Of a stretch of 54,715 nt of DNA, positions 7,399-16,705 are shown piece by piece. Location: the NCBI GenBank assembly GCA_029218405.1, contig JAQXRG010000129.1, positions 1 to 54,715 of the forward strand, given 5' to 3'. A program made the position numbers and the translations under genes. Each line of letters starts with the position of its first letter. Position 1 is the first letter of the stretch. This stretch comes from Bacteroidales bacterium (lineage in GTDB: Bacteria; Bacteroidota; Bacteroidia; Bacteroidales; Bacteroidaceae). Under the pieces are notes generated by a model that saw only the letters and a list, made by a program, of their open reading frames with translations, made no database searches and was not told the DNA's origin.

Positions 7399-8784
7399 AT
7401 GCGAAAACGAATGGTAATAGGGAGCTATGTCACCCTGATGGTGGTGCTGGCGGTCGCCACCGGACTGGAACACCGTTACGGAACCGAGTTCGTGGGTCGG
7501 CAAGTGTATGGCACCGGTTGGTTCTTTGCCTTGTGGGCGGTGCTGGCCGTAGGCATCGGAGGAGCCATCGTGAGGGCACGCCTGTGGCGGAACTGGGCGG
7601 TAGGAGGGCTGCACCTCGCTTTCTTGTGGATGTTGGCAGGGGCGGCCGCCACTGCCCTGACCGGTCGGCAAGGGCATGTCCGCCTCTTTCCCGGTGTGCC
7701 GGTGCGACATTATACGGACGCTGCGACGGACGGCCGGCAGGAGCTGCCGTTCGTCTTGTGCCTCGACAGTTTTCGGATTCGTCTGCACCGGCAGACGCTG
7801 CATCCATCGGATTACGTGAGCTATCTCCGGATAGACGGACAGCCCGCCCGGGTGTCGATGAACCGGGTGCTGGAGCGGCGGCACTACCGCTTCAGCCAGG
7901 CTTCTTACGAAGAGGACGGCAGTAGTTGGCTGTCGGTGAGCCGCGACCCGTGGGGAATCGGCCTCACCTACGTGGGGTACGGACTGTGGGGAGTATCCGT
8001 CGTCGGTTTGCTCTTTTTCCGGAAAAGGCTGCCAGACGGAGACGTAGAAAGAGAGAGCGGCTCGACGGTCCGTGTCCGGTCGAAACGACCGTGGGGCGAT
8101 GCCGTACAGACCCTCGCTTCCGTTTCCGTACTGCTCCTCCTGTTCCTTCAGTTCGGGCTTCGGTGGAAAAAAGGAGGACATATCCCCTTGAGCAACGGTT
8201 TCGAGACACTGCTCTTCCTGGCCCTTTGTGTGCTCTCCGTTTCGATAGCGTACAGCCGCCGCTTTCCCATCTTGCAGCCGGTCGGGCTGTGGTTGTCGGC
8301 GGCCGCGCTGGTCATGGCGTTTCTCGGTCCCATGGACGCGTCCGTCTCTCCCTTGGCCCCTGTGCTGGCTTCACCGTTGCTGGGTTTCCATGTGGCCACG
8401 GTGATGGCAGGCTATGCGTTGCTGGCATTGGTCTTTGCCGTCGGAGTGGCTGGCTTGTTGCGGCCGGCCCGGCGGGAGGAGCTGGCCCGTCTTTCCCGAA
8501 GGCTGCTCTATCCGGCAGTCTGTTTCTTAGGGACAGGTATCTTTCTGGGAGCGGTGTGGGCCAACCAGTCGTGGGGTCGGTATTGGGCGTGGGACCCCAA
8601 GGAGGTGTGGGCGTTGGTCACGTTCATGGTGTACGGTGTGGCTTTCCACCGCCGCAGTCTCGCCTGGCTGCGCAGGCCGCTGGGATGGCATCTTTACCTC
8701 ACGGGGGCGTTCCTGACGGTGCTGATGACCTATTTCGGGGTCAACTTTCTGCTGGGTGGGATGCACAGTTACATGGGCGGTTAA
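7399..8784 (+). CDS. CcsB-CcsA (ResB-ResC) cytochrome c assembly fusion
   Basis: The protein has 461 residues from the ATG at 7399; the frame stays open upstream but overlaps the previous gene. The N-terminal part has about three membrane segments and a short periplasmic ResB-like loop, then another helix near residues 190-210. The C-terminal half is a multi-helix CcsA/CcmC domain with the tryptophan-rich haem-handling motif WAWDPKEVW at residues 396-404. Histidines on nearby loops (GFHVATVMAGY, HRRS, MHSYMGG) are candidate haem ligands. System II proteins of this kind carry haem across the membrane and attach it to CxxCH apoproteins. The two cytochrome genes just upstream are its obvious clients. 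The gene ends the block. Confidence 0.9.
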   Translation: MRKRMVIGSYVTLMVVLAVATGLEHRYGTEFVGRQVYGTGWFFALWAVLAVGIGGAIVRARLWRNWAVGGLHLAFLWMLAGAAATALTGRQGHVRLFPGVPVRHYTDAATDGRQELPFVLCLDSFRIRLHRQTLHPSDYVSYLRIDGQPARVSMNRVLERRHYRFSQASYEEDGSSWLSVSRDPWGIGLTYVGYGLWGVSVVGLLFFRKRLPDGDVERESGSTVRVRSKRPWGDAVQTLASVSVLLLLFLQFGLRWKKGGHIPLSNGFETLLFLALCVLSVSIAYSRRFPILQPVGLWLSAAALVMAFLGPMDASVSPLAPVLASPLLGFHVATVMAGYALLALVFAVGVAGLLRPARREELARLSRRLLYPAVCFLGTGIFLGAVWANQSWGRYWAWDPKEVWALVTFMVYGVAFHRRSLAWLRRPLGWHLYLTGAFLTVLMTYFGVNFLLGGMHSYMGG

Positions 8785-8793
8785 GGAAAAAAG

Positions 8794-8824
8794 TTGTAAA
8801 TATCACACTGATTGCCTAACTTTG
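8794..8824 (+). promoter_or_regulatory. Bacteroidetes-type promoter for the fucosidase gene
   Basis: TTG at 8794-8796 and TAACTTTG at 8817-8824 are separated by 20 bp, an exact match to the TTG-N19/20-TAnnTTTG consensus. It lies after the CcsBA stop and 31 bp before the fucosidase ATG, so that gene has its own start of transcription. Confidence 0.8.
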
Positions 8825-8855
8825 TCCGCTGTAATCATAACCTAACTGAAAAACC

Positions 8856-10172
8856 ATGAGACGATTGACGAAAGCATTGATAGGTTGTGCCCTTTCGGGG
8901 GCACTGGCCACCTCTGCCGTAGCGCAGGAAGGCTATCAGCCTACGCCCGAGAACATCGAGGCGCGCAGGCAGTTTTCAGACAACAAGTTCGGTATCTTCC
9001 TCCACTGGGGCATCTACAGCCTATTCGGGCAGGGCGAATGGTACCTCCAGTCTAACCACATCCACAAGGACGAGTACGCCAAGGCCGCCGGCGGCTTCTA
9101 CCCGGCACGCTTCGACGCGGCGCAGTGGGTGGCCGCTTTCAAGAAGGCAGGAGCGAAATACATCTGCTTCACCACGCGCCACCACGACGGTTTCTCCATG
9201 TTCGATACGAAGTACTCCGACTATGACATCATCGATGCCACCCCCTTCAAGCGCGACATCGTGGGCGAGCTGACCGCGGAGTGCAAGAAACAGGGGCTGA
9301 AGGTGCATTTCTACTACTCGCACATTGACTGGACGCGCGAGGACTACCCGATGGGATACAGCGGACGCAATACCGGAAAGGACCCGAAGAAGGCAGACTG
9401 GAAGTCGTACTACGCTTTCATGAACCACCAGTTGGAGGAGCTGATCCGCAACTATGACCCCGATGCCATCTGGTTCGACGGGGTGTGGGACCACAACCCT
9501 AAGACCACGGACTTCGACTGGCAGTTAGAGGAGCAATATGCCTTTCTTCACCGCCTGAAGCCGTCTATCCTCGTTGGCAACAACCACCACCTGGCCCCCT
9601 ATCCGGGCGAGGACTTCCAGATGTTCGAGCGCGACCTGCCCGGCGAGAACAAGGCGGGCTTCAGCGAGGGCACGGAGGTGAGCCGCCTGCCCTTGGAGAC
9701 CTGTGAGACGATGAACGGCATGTGGGGCTATAAGATTATCGACCAGAACTACAAGTCGGTGCGCGACCTGGTGCGCCTGTTAGTGGGGGCAGCCGGAAAG
9801 GGGGCGAACCTGCTGCTGAACATCGGCCCGCAACCCGACGGCGAGTTGCCTGCCACGGCCTTAGAGCGGCTGGACGGCATGGGGGCCTGGCTGGCGAAGT
9901 TTGGCGAGACCGTCTATGGCACTACGGCGGGCGACGTGCCCACGCGGCCTTGGGGCGTGACGACCCGCAAGGGCGACAAACTGTACGTGCATATCTTCTC
10001 GTTGGACGACGAGCAGCTCTTCCTGCCACTGACCGGCAAGGTGAAGTCGGCGGTAGTCTTTGAGGACCGGCAGCCCGTGAAGTTCCGCCAGACACGCGAG
10101 GGCGTGCTCCTCGGTGTGGGCCAGCGGCCCGATGTAGCCGACTACGTGTTGGAGCTGACCGTGGCCGACTGA
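8856..10172 (+). CDS. Secreted alpha-L-fucosidase, GH29
   Basis: The protein has 438 residues with a signal peptide ending near TSAVAQ. Family GH29 hallmarks follow in order: FGIFLHWGIYS, YICFTTRHHDGFSMFD, IVGELTAECKKQGLKVHFYYS and DAIWFDGVW. Asp208 in the last motif is the expected catalytic nucleophile; the acid/base residue cannot be fixed by eye in this family. A late GKGANLLLNIGPQPDG stretch is also typical. It should release terminal L-fucose from mucin or other host glycans in the periplasm or at the surface. Secreted esterase and glycosidase genes follow, but no SusCD pair lies in the window, so this is not a classical complete PUL. Confidence 0.93.
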   Translation: MRRLTKALIGCALSGALATSAVAQEGYQPTPENIEARRQFSDNKFGIFLHWGIYSLFGQGEWYLQSNHIHKDEYAKAAGGFYPARFDAAQWVAAFKKAGAKYICFTTRHHDGFSMFDTKYSDYDIIDATPFKRDIVGELTAECKKQGLKVHFYYSHIDWTREDYPMGYSGRNTGKDPKKADWKSYYAFMNHQLEELIRNYDPDAIWFDGVWDHNPKTTDFDWQLEEQYAFLHRLKPSILVGNNHHLAPYPGEDFQMFERDLPGENKAGFSEGTEVSRLPLETCETMNGMWGYKIIDQNYKSVRDLVRLLVGAAGKGANLLLNIGPQPDGELPATALERLDGMGAWLAKFGETVYGTTAGDVPTRPWGVTTRKGDKLYVHIFSLDDEQLFLPLTGKVKSAVVFEDRQPVKFRQTREGVLLGVGQRPDVADYVLELTVAD

Positions 10173-10248
10173 TGTCCGGAGGGGAAGATTATCGACAGAT
10201 TCCTATTCTTTGCGTACATTCTCCAAGTCCGGTTCCAACGGAAAGCCG

Positions 10249-10256
10249 TACTTTTG
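10249..10256 (+). promoter_or_regulatory. Probable -7 element for the beta-propeller glycosidase
   Basis: TACTTTTG matches TAnnTTTG and lies 25 bp before the ATG at 10282. No good TTG is present at the -33 distance, so the call rests on the -7 box and its position. Confidence 0.45.
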
Positions 10257-10281
10257 CGTCTGTAACCAACGAACAGGAATC

Positions 10282-11919
10282 ATGAAATATCTACAGACAA
10301 TCTTAGCATGCGGCCTGCTGCTGGCAGGAATGCCGGCCCAGGCACAAGTCACGGAACGCGAGCGCCCGGAGGAGTGGAAGAACTTGGTGACGGGAGGACG
10401 CTTTGCCGACCGTTTCGAAGCCATGCCGCAGGGACAGCTCAGCGACAAGAACTGGGGATGCGCCGACGTGCAGCCCCGCTATGTGGACAACGGCATCGAG
10501 CGCGAGGACCTCTCCTTCTGGGGTGGAAACATCCTGAAGGGCGATGACGGACGCTACCATCTCTTCGTCTGCGGCTGGAAGGAAAACTCTCCGCGTGGCC
10601 ACATGTTCTGGTCGAAATCGACCGTGTTCCACACCGTGGCGGACAAGCCCTACGGGCCTTACCACATCGTGAACTCCATCGGCAAGGGGCACAATCCGGA
10701 GGCGTTCCGCCTGACGGACGGACGTTACGTGGTGTATGTCATCGACGGCTGTTACATCGCCGACCGCCTGGAAGGCCCGTGGCTCTACAGCCGCTTCAGT
10801 TTCGACCCGCGCGACCGGCGCATCATCGAGGGGCTCTCGAACTTGAGCTTTGCCTCGCGTCCGGACAACTCGAAGCTGATGGTGTGCCGCGGTGGAGGCA
10901 TCTGGGTGAGCCGGGACGGACTGTCGCCCTACCAGCAGCTGACCGACAAGCGGGTCTATCCGGCGGTGGAAGGCGAGTTCGAGGACCCCGTCATCTGGCG
11001 CGACGAGCTGCAGTACCACCTTATCGTGAACGACTGGCTGGGCCGTGTGGCTTTCTATGAGCGCTCGTTAGACGGCCTGCACTGGGTGGTGGAGGACGGC
11101 GAGGCATACGTGCCGGGCATCTCCCGCCATGCGGACGGAAAGGTGGAGAACTGGTTCAAGTACGAACGCCCCAAGGTGCTGCAGGACGAATACGGACGGG
11201 TGACGCAGATGAACTTTGCCGTCATTGACACCATCAAGTGGGAAGACCTGCCGAACGACCGGCACAGCTCGAAGAACATCTGTATCCCGATGAACCGCGG
11301 GTTGCGCATGGAGGTGAGGAACACGGCGCCCATCGGACCCAAGACGAAGAAAATCGAGTTGCTCATCAAAGGGGATGCTGACGGACGGCCCTTGGCCGAC
11401 CTGGATTTTGCATCGCTGCGCTTCGGTACGCATAGCGAGGTGAACTACGGACGCGGAGCGAAGGCCGTGAAAGCCGTCCCGCAGGGCAACGACCTGCTCG
11501 TGACCTTCCAAGGAAAGGACAGCGGCATTACCGATGAAGAGTTCGCTCCGAAGCTCATTGGTGCGTACAAGGACGGCCAGCTGGCCTTCGGCTATGCCCG
11601 TCTGCCTTACCTTAATTATAAGCCGGCCCTTCTCTCGGCTCGTCTGCCGGTGGCGCAGGACGGTGGCATGGCCGTCGAGGTGCAGAACTTCGGACTCTCG
11701 GCTTCCGAGCCTTGCACCGTCAGCGTGACGCTCAATGGGCAGCTCCTCGGCCGGACGGAAGTCCGCGTGCTGCAACCCTACGAGGCGGTAACCTGCAGTG
11801 TGCCTTCTGTCACGTACCGGCCGCAGGAGAAGGATGTGGTCGAGGTGTGCTTTGAACGCGCTGGAAACGTGTTTGAACGGAACACCTTGGTGGTAGAACC
11901 GAAGCAAGAGAAAAAGTAA
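10282..11919 (+). CDS. Secreted beta-propeller glycosidase, GH43-like
   Basis: The protein has 545 residues from the ATG at 10282, which gives a signal peptide ending at PAQAQ; an upstream in-frame start at 10210 would overlap the probable promoter. Blade-like repeats are visible: GDDGRYHLFVCGW, YGPYHIV, NPEAFRLTDGRYVVYV, GLSNLSFASRPDNSKLMV and EFEDPVIWRDELQYHLIVND. This is the usual look of five-bladed propeller glycosidases of GH43 and related families, with acidic residues in NPEAF and EFEDPV as candidates for catalysis. The last 170 residues look like beta-sandwich material. The sugar it acts on cannot be told. It stands between the fucosidase and a sialate-type esterase, so a host-glycan substrate is likely. 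Confidence 0.65.
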   Translation: MKYLQTILACGLLLAGMPAQAQVTERERPEEWKNLVTGGRFADRFEAMPQGQLSDKNWGCADVQPRYVDNGIEREDLSFWGGNILKGDDGRYHLFVCGWKENSPRGHMFWSKSTVFHTVADKPYGPYHIVNSIGKGHNPEAFRLTDGRYVVYVIDGCYIADRLEGPWLYSRFSFDPRDRRIIEGLSNLSFASRPDNSKLMVCRGGGIWVSRDGLSPYQQLTDKRVYPAVEGEFEDPVIWRDELQYHLIVNDWLGRVAFYERSLDGLHWVVEDGEAYVPGISRHADGKVENWFKYERPKVLQDEYGRVTQMNFAVIDTIKWEDLPNDRHSSKNICIPMNRGLRMEVRNTAPIGPKTKKIELLIKGDADGRPLADLDFASLRFGTHSEVNYGRGAKAVKAVPQGNDLLVTFQGKDSGITDEEFAPKLIGAYKDGQLAFGYARLPYLNYKPALLSARLPVAQDGGMAVEVQNFGLSASEPCTVSVTLNGQLLGRTEVRVLQPYEAVTCSVPSVTYRPQEKDVVEVCFERAGNVFERNTLVVEPKQEKK

Positions 11920-11981
11920 CGCGCCGCACGGCCCCGAAGGATTTCGGAGGGCAGAATGTATGTTATTCGTATGTTTTTCTG

Positions 11982-11989
11982 TATCTTTG
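11982..11989 (+). promoter_or_regulatory. Probable -7 element for the two-domain esterase
   Basis: TATCTTTG is an exact TAnnTTTG match, 19 bp before the ATG at 12009. The -33 region lacks a clear TTG. The closeness to the start implies a very short leader. Confidence 0.6.
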
Positions 11990-12008
11990 CCGAAAAACAG
12001 AAAAATAT

Positions 12009-14105
12009 ATGTGGAAAACTTGGCTTTTGGCTGCCGGATGCCTGTTGGCAAGCAGCCGGATGACGGCTCTCGACGCAAAGCCCCCTGTCAAGGTGGCGTG
12101 TGTGGGCAACAGTGTGACGTATGGGTATCTTCTTCCCGACCGGGAGGAGAACTGCTACCCCGCCCAGCTGCAGCGGTTGCTGGGCGAAGGGTATGATGTG
12201 CATAATTTCGGACGGAGCGGTGCCACGCTGTTGCGGCGGGGGCACCGCCCGTATCATCAGATGGAGGAGTGTCAGGAGGCGTTGCGCTTTGCGGGCGACA
12301 AGGTCATCATCCACCTGGGACTGAACGATACAGACCCCCGCGACTGGCCCAACTACCGCGATGATTTTGTGAAGGATTACCTGCAACTCATCGATGCGTT
12401 CCGCGCGGCCAACCCGAAGTGCGAGGTGTGGATTTGCCGGATGACTCCCATCTTTCATCCGCACCCCCGTTTCAAGTCGGGCACCCGCGACTGGTTCTGG
12501 CAGATTCAGGCGAAGATAGAAGAGGTGGCGCGACTGTCGGGCGCGGGACTGATTGACCTGCATCCGGCCCTCTACGACCGCCCTGACCTGTTTCCCGACG
12601 CGTTGCATCCCACGGCGGAGGGTGCCGGCCTGCTGGCACGGAAGGTCTATGGACACCTGACGGGCGACTTCGGCGGATTGTGGCTCCCGGAGGTTTATTC
12701 GGACAACATGGTGCTGCAACGGGGAAAACCGTTGCGCGTGGCCGGACGCGCCAATGCGGGTGAGGCGGTGACGGTGGCCGTGGCCGGACGGAAAGCCCGT
12801 ACGACGGCGGGACCGGACGGACGCTGGGAGCTGCGGCTTCCGGCCCTCGAAGTCGGCGGACCCTATACGTTGCGGGTGCAGGCGGCATCGGGCCGTCGTG
12901 AGTTCACCAACGTGCTGGTGGGAGAGGTGTGGCTCTGCTCCGGACAGTCGAACATGGCGTTCCGGGTGGACCAGTCGGTGAAGGAGGAAGTGGAGGCGTC
13001 GCTCCAGGCGGCCGCCCGCCGTCCGGCTGTCCGCCTGTTCCATATGCAGCCCCGCTGGATGACCAACGATGTGGAGTGGGGGGCCTCGGTGCTCGACTCG
13101 CTGAACCACCTGCAGTATTTCACCTCCACGCAGTGGACGGAGTGCGGTGAGGAGGAGGTGAAGCGTTTTTCGGCCATCGCCTTCGCTTTCGGTAAGATGC
13201 TGGCAGACAGCCTGCAGGTGCCCATAGGACTCATCAACAATGCGGTGGGTGGTTCGCCCACAGAGGCCTGGATTGACCGCAAGACGCTGGAGTTTGAGTT
13301 CCCCGACGTATTGTATGATTGGAAGAAGAACGACTTCGTGCAGGGATGGGTGCGCGGACGTGGGGCGAAGAACATCGCGAAGTCCGCCCATGCGCTCCAA
13401 CGCCATCCGTACCAGCCGTGCTATCTCTATGAGGCCGGTATCGCCCCCTTGAATCGCTTCCCGGTTCAGGGTTTCCTGTGGTATCAGGGCGAATCGAACG
13501 CCCACAACATCGAGGCCCACGAGCGGCTGTTCCGCTTGCTGGCGAAGAGCTGGCGGGTGGAGTGGCAGGAGGAGCTGCCGTTCTACTATGTGCAGCTGTC
13601 CAGCCTGAACCGTCCCAGCTGGCCTTGGTTCCGCGACAGCCAGCGGCGGCTGATGGCCGAGGTGGCTCCTGCCGGCATGGCGGTCTGCACCGACCGAGGA
13701 GACTCGCTCGACGTGCATCCCCGTCGCAAGCGCGAGGTGGGCGAGCGGCTGGCCCGGTGGGCGTTGCGCCAGACGTACGGGCATGCCTGTGTGCCGTCCG
13801 GTCCCTTGTTTCGCTCGGTAGAGGTGCGCGGCGGCGCGGCGTACGTGTCGTTCGACTATGCCGAGGGACTGCGCAGTGCCGATGGCGCCGCCTTGCGCAC
13901 GTTCGAAGTGGCGGAGCAGGAGGACCTGTTCTACCCGGCGCATGCGGAAATCGTTGGTGGACAAGTGAAGGTATGGAGCGAGCAGGTGCGTCGTCCGCGT
14001 TTCGTGCGCTATGGCTGGCAGCCGTTCACGCGGGCGAACTTAGTGAACGGAGCGGGCCTGCCGGCATCGACGTTCCGGAGTGAATGCATGTATTTCTATC
14101 AATAA
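12009..14105 (+). CDS. Two-domain SGNH hydrolase / sialate O-acetylesterase
   Basis: The protein has 698 residues with a leader MWKTWLLAAGCLLASS. The first domain, about residues 25-215, is a GDSL/SGNH esterase: block I GNSVTYG with Ser35, block III GLND, and block V DALHPTAEG. The second, from about residue 225, is a sialate O-acetylesterase-type domain: a beta-rich lead, then VWLCSGQSNMAF with Ser314, GGSPTEAWI, LWYQGESNA and DVHPRRKREVGERLA with the catalytic His. Two esterases in one chain would strip acetyl groups from sialic acid or other sugars so that glycosidases can act. The layout resembles dual-domain esterases of oral and gut Bacteroidales. The exact ester is not known. The next gene follows directly. 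Confidence 0.88.
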   Translation: MWKTWLLAAGCLLASSRMTALDAKPPVKVACVGNSVTYGYLLPDREENCYPAQLQRLLGEGYDVHNFGRSGATLLRRGHRPYHQMEECQEALRFAGDKVIIHLGLNDTDPRDWPNYRDDFVKDYLQLIDAFRAANPKCEVWICRMTPIFHPHPRFKSGTRDWFWQIQAKIEEVARLSGAGLIDLHPALYDRPDLFPDALHPTAEGAGLLARKVYGHLTGDFGGLWLPEVYSDNMVLQRGKPLRVAGRANAGEAVTVAVAGRKARTTAGPDGRWELRLPALEVGGPYTLRVQAASGRREFTNVLVGEVWLCSGQSNMAFRVDQSVKEEVEASLQAAARRPAVRLFHMQPRWMTNDVEWGASVLDSLNHLQYFTSTQWTECGEEEVKRFSAIAFAFGKMLADSLQVPIGLINNAVGGSPTEAWIDRKTLEFEFPDVLYDWKKNDFVQGWVRGRGAKNIAKSAHALQRHPYQPCYLYEAGIAPLNRFPVQGFLWYQGESNAHNIEAHERLFRLLAKSWRVEWQEELPFYYVQLSSLNRPSWPWFRDSQRRLMAEVAPAGMAVCTDRGDSLDVHPRRKREVGERLARWALRQTYGHACVPSGPLFRSVEVRGGAAYVSFDYAEGLRSADGAALRTFEVAEQEDLFYPAHAEIVGGQVKVWSEQVRRPRFVRYGWQPFTRANLVNGAGLPASTFRSECMYFYQ

Positions 14106-14115
14106 GCAACTAACC

Positions 14116-16572
14116 ATGATTCAGATGAAGAAAATAGGAATCGCCACATTGGCCTTGTGCTGTGGCATGGGGGCAGCCGCCGATACGCTGCCCGTCAACA
14201 CGTTTAAGTATGCGGGACCCTTTGTCCTGCAGCAACCGTATCGGGTCGATGAAGTGGATGTGAACAACCGGGCGTTCGAGGTGGCGCGTTTTCTCGACAC
14301 ACCGCTGTCGTTCGCGGTCCTGCAACGGCAGGGACAGGCAGTGGAGGCACTGCCGGGTACGGCGGAAGGATGTGCCCTCCACCTGGCCGGCTTCGTGGTG
14401 GAGAACACCCGCTACACCGAAGCGGAAGTGAAGGTGGAGGGGCTGAGGCACTACCAGCTCTTTGTGGACGGCGAGAAGCGGGAGAAAGGAACGTTGAAGC
14501 TCGAGCCTGCCACCCACGAGGTGGTCATCAAGTACCTCTCCGAGGCCGGGACGGCAGAATCGCCCAAGGTGAGCGTGGAGACGGCGGAGGCCACCAAGCT
14601 GACGCTCCGCGAGGGAGGGCAGCGGATGTACACGCTGGACGACGTGCTGCACGGTGTCCGCATGGCGGGCGCGTCCTTGTCGGCCGACGGCAAGTTCCTG
14701 CTGGCCTCCTTCCGCACGAACAAGGTCGGCGGAAAGTCTGAGACCCTGAACCGCGTCACGGAAACCGCGACCGGACGGGTGGTGGCGGAGCGGACCGAGC
14801 CGCTGCACTGGATGCCGCGCTCCACGGCCTACTGGTACATCCGCAACGGAGTGGACGGCCGGCAGTTGGTGACGGTGAACCCGGTCACGGGTGCCGAGAC
14901 CGTGGTGGCGGAACCGCTGCCCGAAGGCTCCTTCCAGTGGTCGCCAACGGAAGATTACCTGCTCTATTCGCTCACGCAGGAAGGTCCCGCGGAGCGGGAG
15001 GACGTGTACGAGGTGGTGCATCCCGATGACCGCCAGCCGGGCTGGCGCACCCGCACGTACCTGGCCAAGTACGATTTGCAGACAGGGCTGATGCAGCCGC
15101 TCACTTTCGGTTTCCACCAAGTGCGGGCCAACGACATCTCGGCGGACGGCCGTTACGTGCTGATGTCGGTAAAGTCCAGCCGGCTGACGGCCCGTCCCAC
15201 CTCGCTCACCTCGCTCTACCGGCTGGATGTGCGGACGTTGGAGGCCGAGCCCTTGGTGAAGGACGACGGTTTCTTGGGCAGCGCGTGCTTCTCACCCGAC
15301 GGACAGGAAGTGCTGTTGTCCGGTTCACCGGAGTGTCTGGGCGGTGTCGGCAAGAACGTGCGCGAGGGACAGACCCCGAGCATGTACGACATGCAGCTGT
15401 ACCTGCTGCGCTTGTCGGACAAGGTGGTCACGCCGCTCACCCGCGACTTTGCGCCCAGCGTCGGGCGGTTCGAATGGAGTCCGGCGGACGGTCATGTGTA
15501 CTTCACGGCCGAGAACCGCGACTGCGTGAGCCTGTACCGCTTGGACGGACGGTCGCACCGCATCGAGCCGTTGTCCGTGGGCGAGGACATCGTGAAATCC
15601 TTCTCCTTGGCGGCTGCCGCTCCGCAACTGGCCTGCTACGGCGAGAGCGCGGCGAACGGAGAGCGGCTCTACACGATGAACACCCGGACCCGGAAAACGA
15701 ACCGGGTGCGCGACCTCTTTGCGGAGCAGATGGGTGACATCGCCTTCGGCGAGTGCCGGGCGTGGGACTTCACCAACTCGCGCGGGGACACCATCTGTGG
15801 GCGCTACTACCTGCCGCCTCATTTTGACCCTGCCCGGAAATACCCGATGATTGTGAACTATTACGGAGGCTGCTCGCCTACCAGCCGTAACTTTGAGGGC
15901 CGTTATCCGCACCATGCCTACGCCGCGTTGGGCTATGTGGTCTATGTCATCGAGCCGAGTGGCGCCACGGGCTTCGGTCAGGAGTTCTCGGCCCGTCATG
16001 TCAACACGGCGGGTGATTATGTGGCGGACGACATCATCGAAGGTACGCGCCGGTTTGCGGAGGACCACCCGTTCGTGGACGCGAAGAAGATAGGCTGCAT
16101 CGGGGCTTCCTACGGTGGCTTCATGACGCAGTACCTGCAGACCAAGACCAACCTCTTCGCCGCGGCCATCTCGCATGCGGGCATCAGCGACCATACCAGC
16201 TATTGGGGTGAGGGCTACTGGGGCTATTCCTACAGCGAAGTGTCGATGGCCAACAGCTATCCGTGGGCGGACCGGTCGTTGTTTGTGGACCACAGTCCGC
16301 TGTACAACGCCGACAAGATTCACACGCCGTTGCTCTTTGTCCATGGTGACGCTGACCACAATGTGCCGGTGGGCGAGAGCATCCAGCTGTACACGGCCCT
16401 GAAACTCCTGGGTCGGGAGACAGCGATGGTGTTAGTGAAGGACCAGGACCATCACATCCTGGACTACGGCAAGCGCATCCGTTGGCAGGCCACCATCTTC
16501 GCGTGGTTCGCGAAGTGGCTGCAGGACGACCCGGCGTGGTGGAACGCGATGTACGGGCCGAAGGCACTGTGA
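14116..16572 (+). CDS. Dipeptidyl peptidase IV-type serine peptidase (S9)
   Basis: The protein has 818 residues from the ATG at 14116; a second ATG at 14125 (MKKIGIATLALCCGMGAAA) is equally good and gives the same signal peptide. The middle of the chain is a beta-propeller with repeats such as FSPDGQEVLLSG and FEWSPADGHVYFTAEN. The C-terminal alpha/beta hydrolase has GASYGGF with Ser665, HGDADHNVP with Asp747 and DQDHHI with His779 (numbered from 14116), in the order and context of DPP IV. A DPP IV enzyme removes X-Pro or X-Ala dipeptides. The N-terminal 170 residues look like an added beta domain and differ from classic DPP IV, so another S9 specificity is possible. Confidence 0.88.
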   Translation: MIQMKKIGIATLALCCGMGAAADTLPVNTFKYAGPFVLQQPYRVDEVDVNNRAFEVARFLDTPLSFAVLQRQGQAVEALPGTAEGCALHLAGFVVENTRYTEAEVKVEGLRHYQLFVDGEKREKGTLKLEPATHEVVIKYLSEAGTAESPKVSVETAEATKLTLREGGQRMYTLDDVLHGVRMAGASLSADGKFLLASFRTNKVGGKSETLNRVTETATGRVVAERTEPLHWMPRSTAYWYIRNGVDGRQLVTVNPVTGAETVVAEPLPEGSFQWSPTEDYLLYSLTQEGPAEREDVYEVVHPDDRQPGWRTRTYLAKYDLQTGLMQPLTFGFHQVRANDISADGRYVLMSVKSSRLTARPTSLTSLYRLDVRTLEAEPLVKDDGFLGSACFSPDGQEVLLSGSPECLGGVGKNVREGQTPSMYDMQLYLLRLSDKVVTPLTRDFAPSVGRFEWSPADGHVYFTAENRDCVSLYRLDGRSHRIEPLSVGEDIVKSFSLAAAAPQLACYGESAANGERLYTMNTRTRKTNRVRDLFAEQMGDIAFGECRAWDFTNSRGDTICGRYYLPPHFDPARKYPMIVNYYGGCSPTSRNFEGRYPHHAYAALGYVVYVIEPSGATGFGQEFSARHVNTAGDYVADDIIEGTRRFAEDHPFVDAKKIGCIGASYGGFMTQYLQTKTNLFAAAISHAGISDHTSYWGEGYWGYSYSEVSMANSYPWADRSLFVDHSPLYNADKIHTPLLFVHGDADHNVPVGESIQLYTALKLLGRETAMVLVKDQDHHILDYGKRIRWQATIFAWFAKWLQDDPAWWNAMYGPKAL

Positions 16573-16581
16573 GGAACGGGG

Positions 16582-16628
16582 CGTCCGTAGGAGGAATTTC
16601 TTGGATGTTTCCCTCGGACGGCCGCCTT
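16582..16628 (+). terminator. Possible terminator after the S9 peptidase
   Basis: CGTCCG (16582-16587) pairs with CGGACG (16615-16620), extended by AGG/CCT across a bulged T, and is followed by a short pyrimidine run. The tail is weak for an intrinsic terminator. Confidence 0.35.
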
Positions 16629-16705
16629 TCTGATGATCCCTCTCAGTCTGTTCTGATAATCAGACGTTCCCCTTCCTAATTTCTCTTCGATGCGCTATTT
16701 GATAT

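Noticed and set aside
11778-13964. A 728-codon open frame on the minus strand
   Set aside because: It lies opposite the two-domain esterase, whose motifs are clear. The minus-strand protein has no recognisable domain and is rich in Arg, His and Pro, as expected for a frame antisense to a GC-rich gene.
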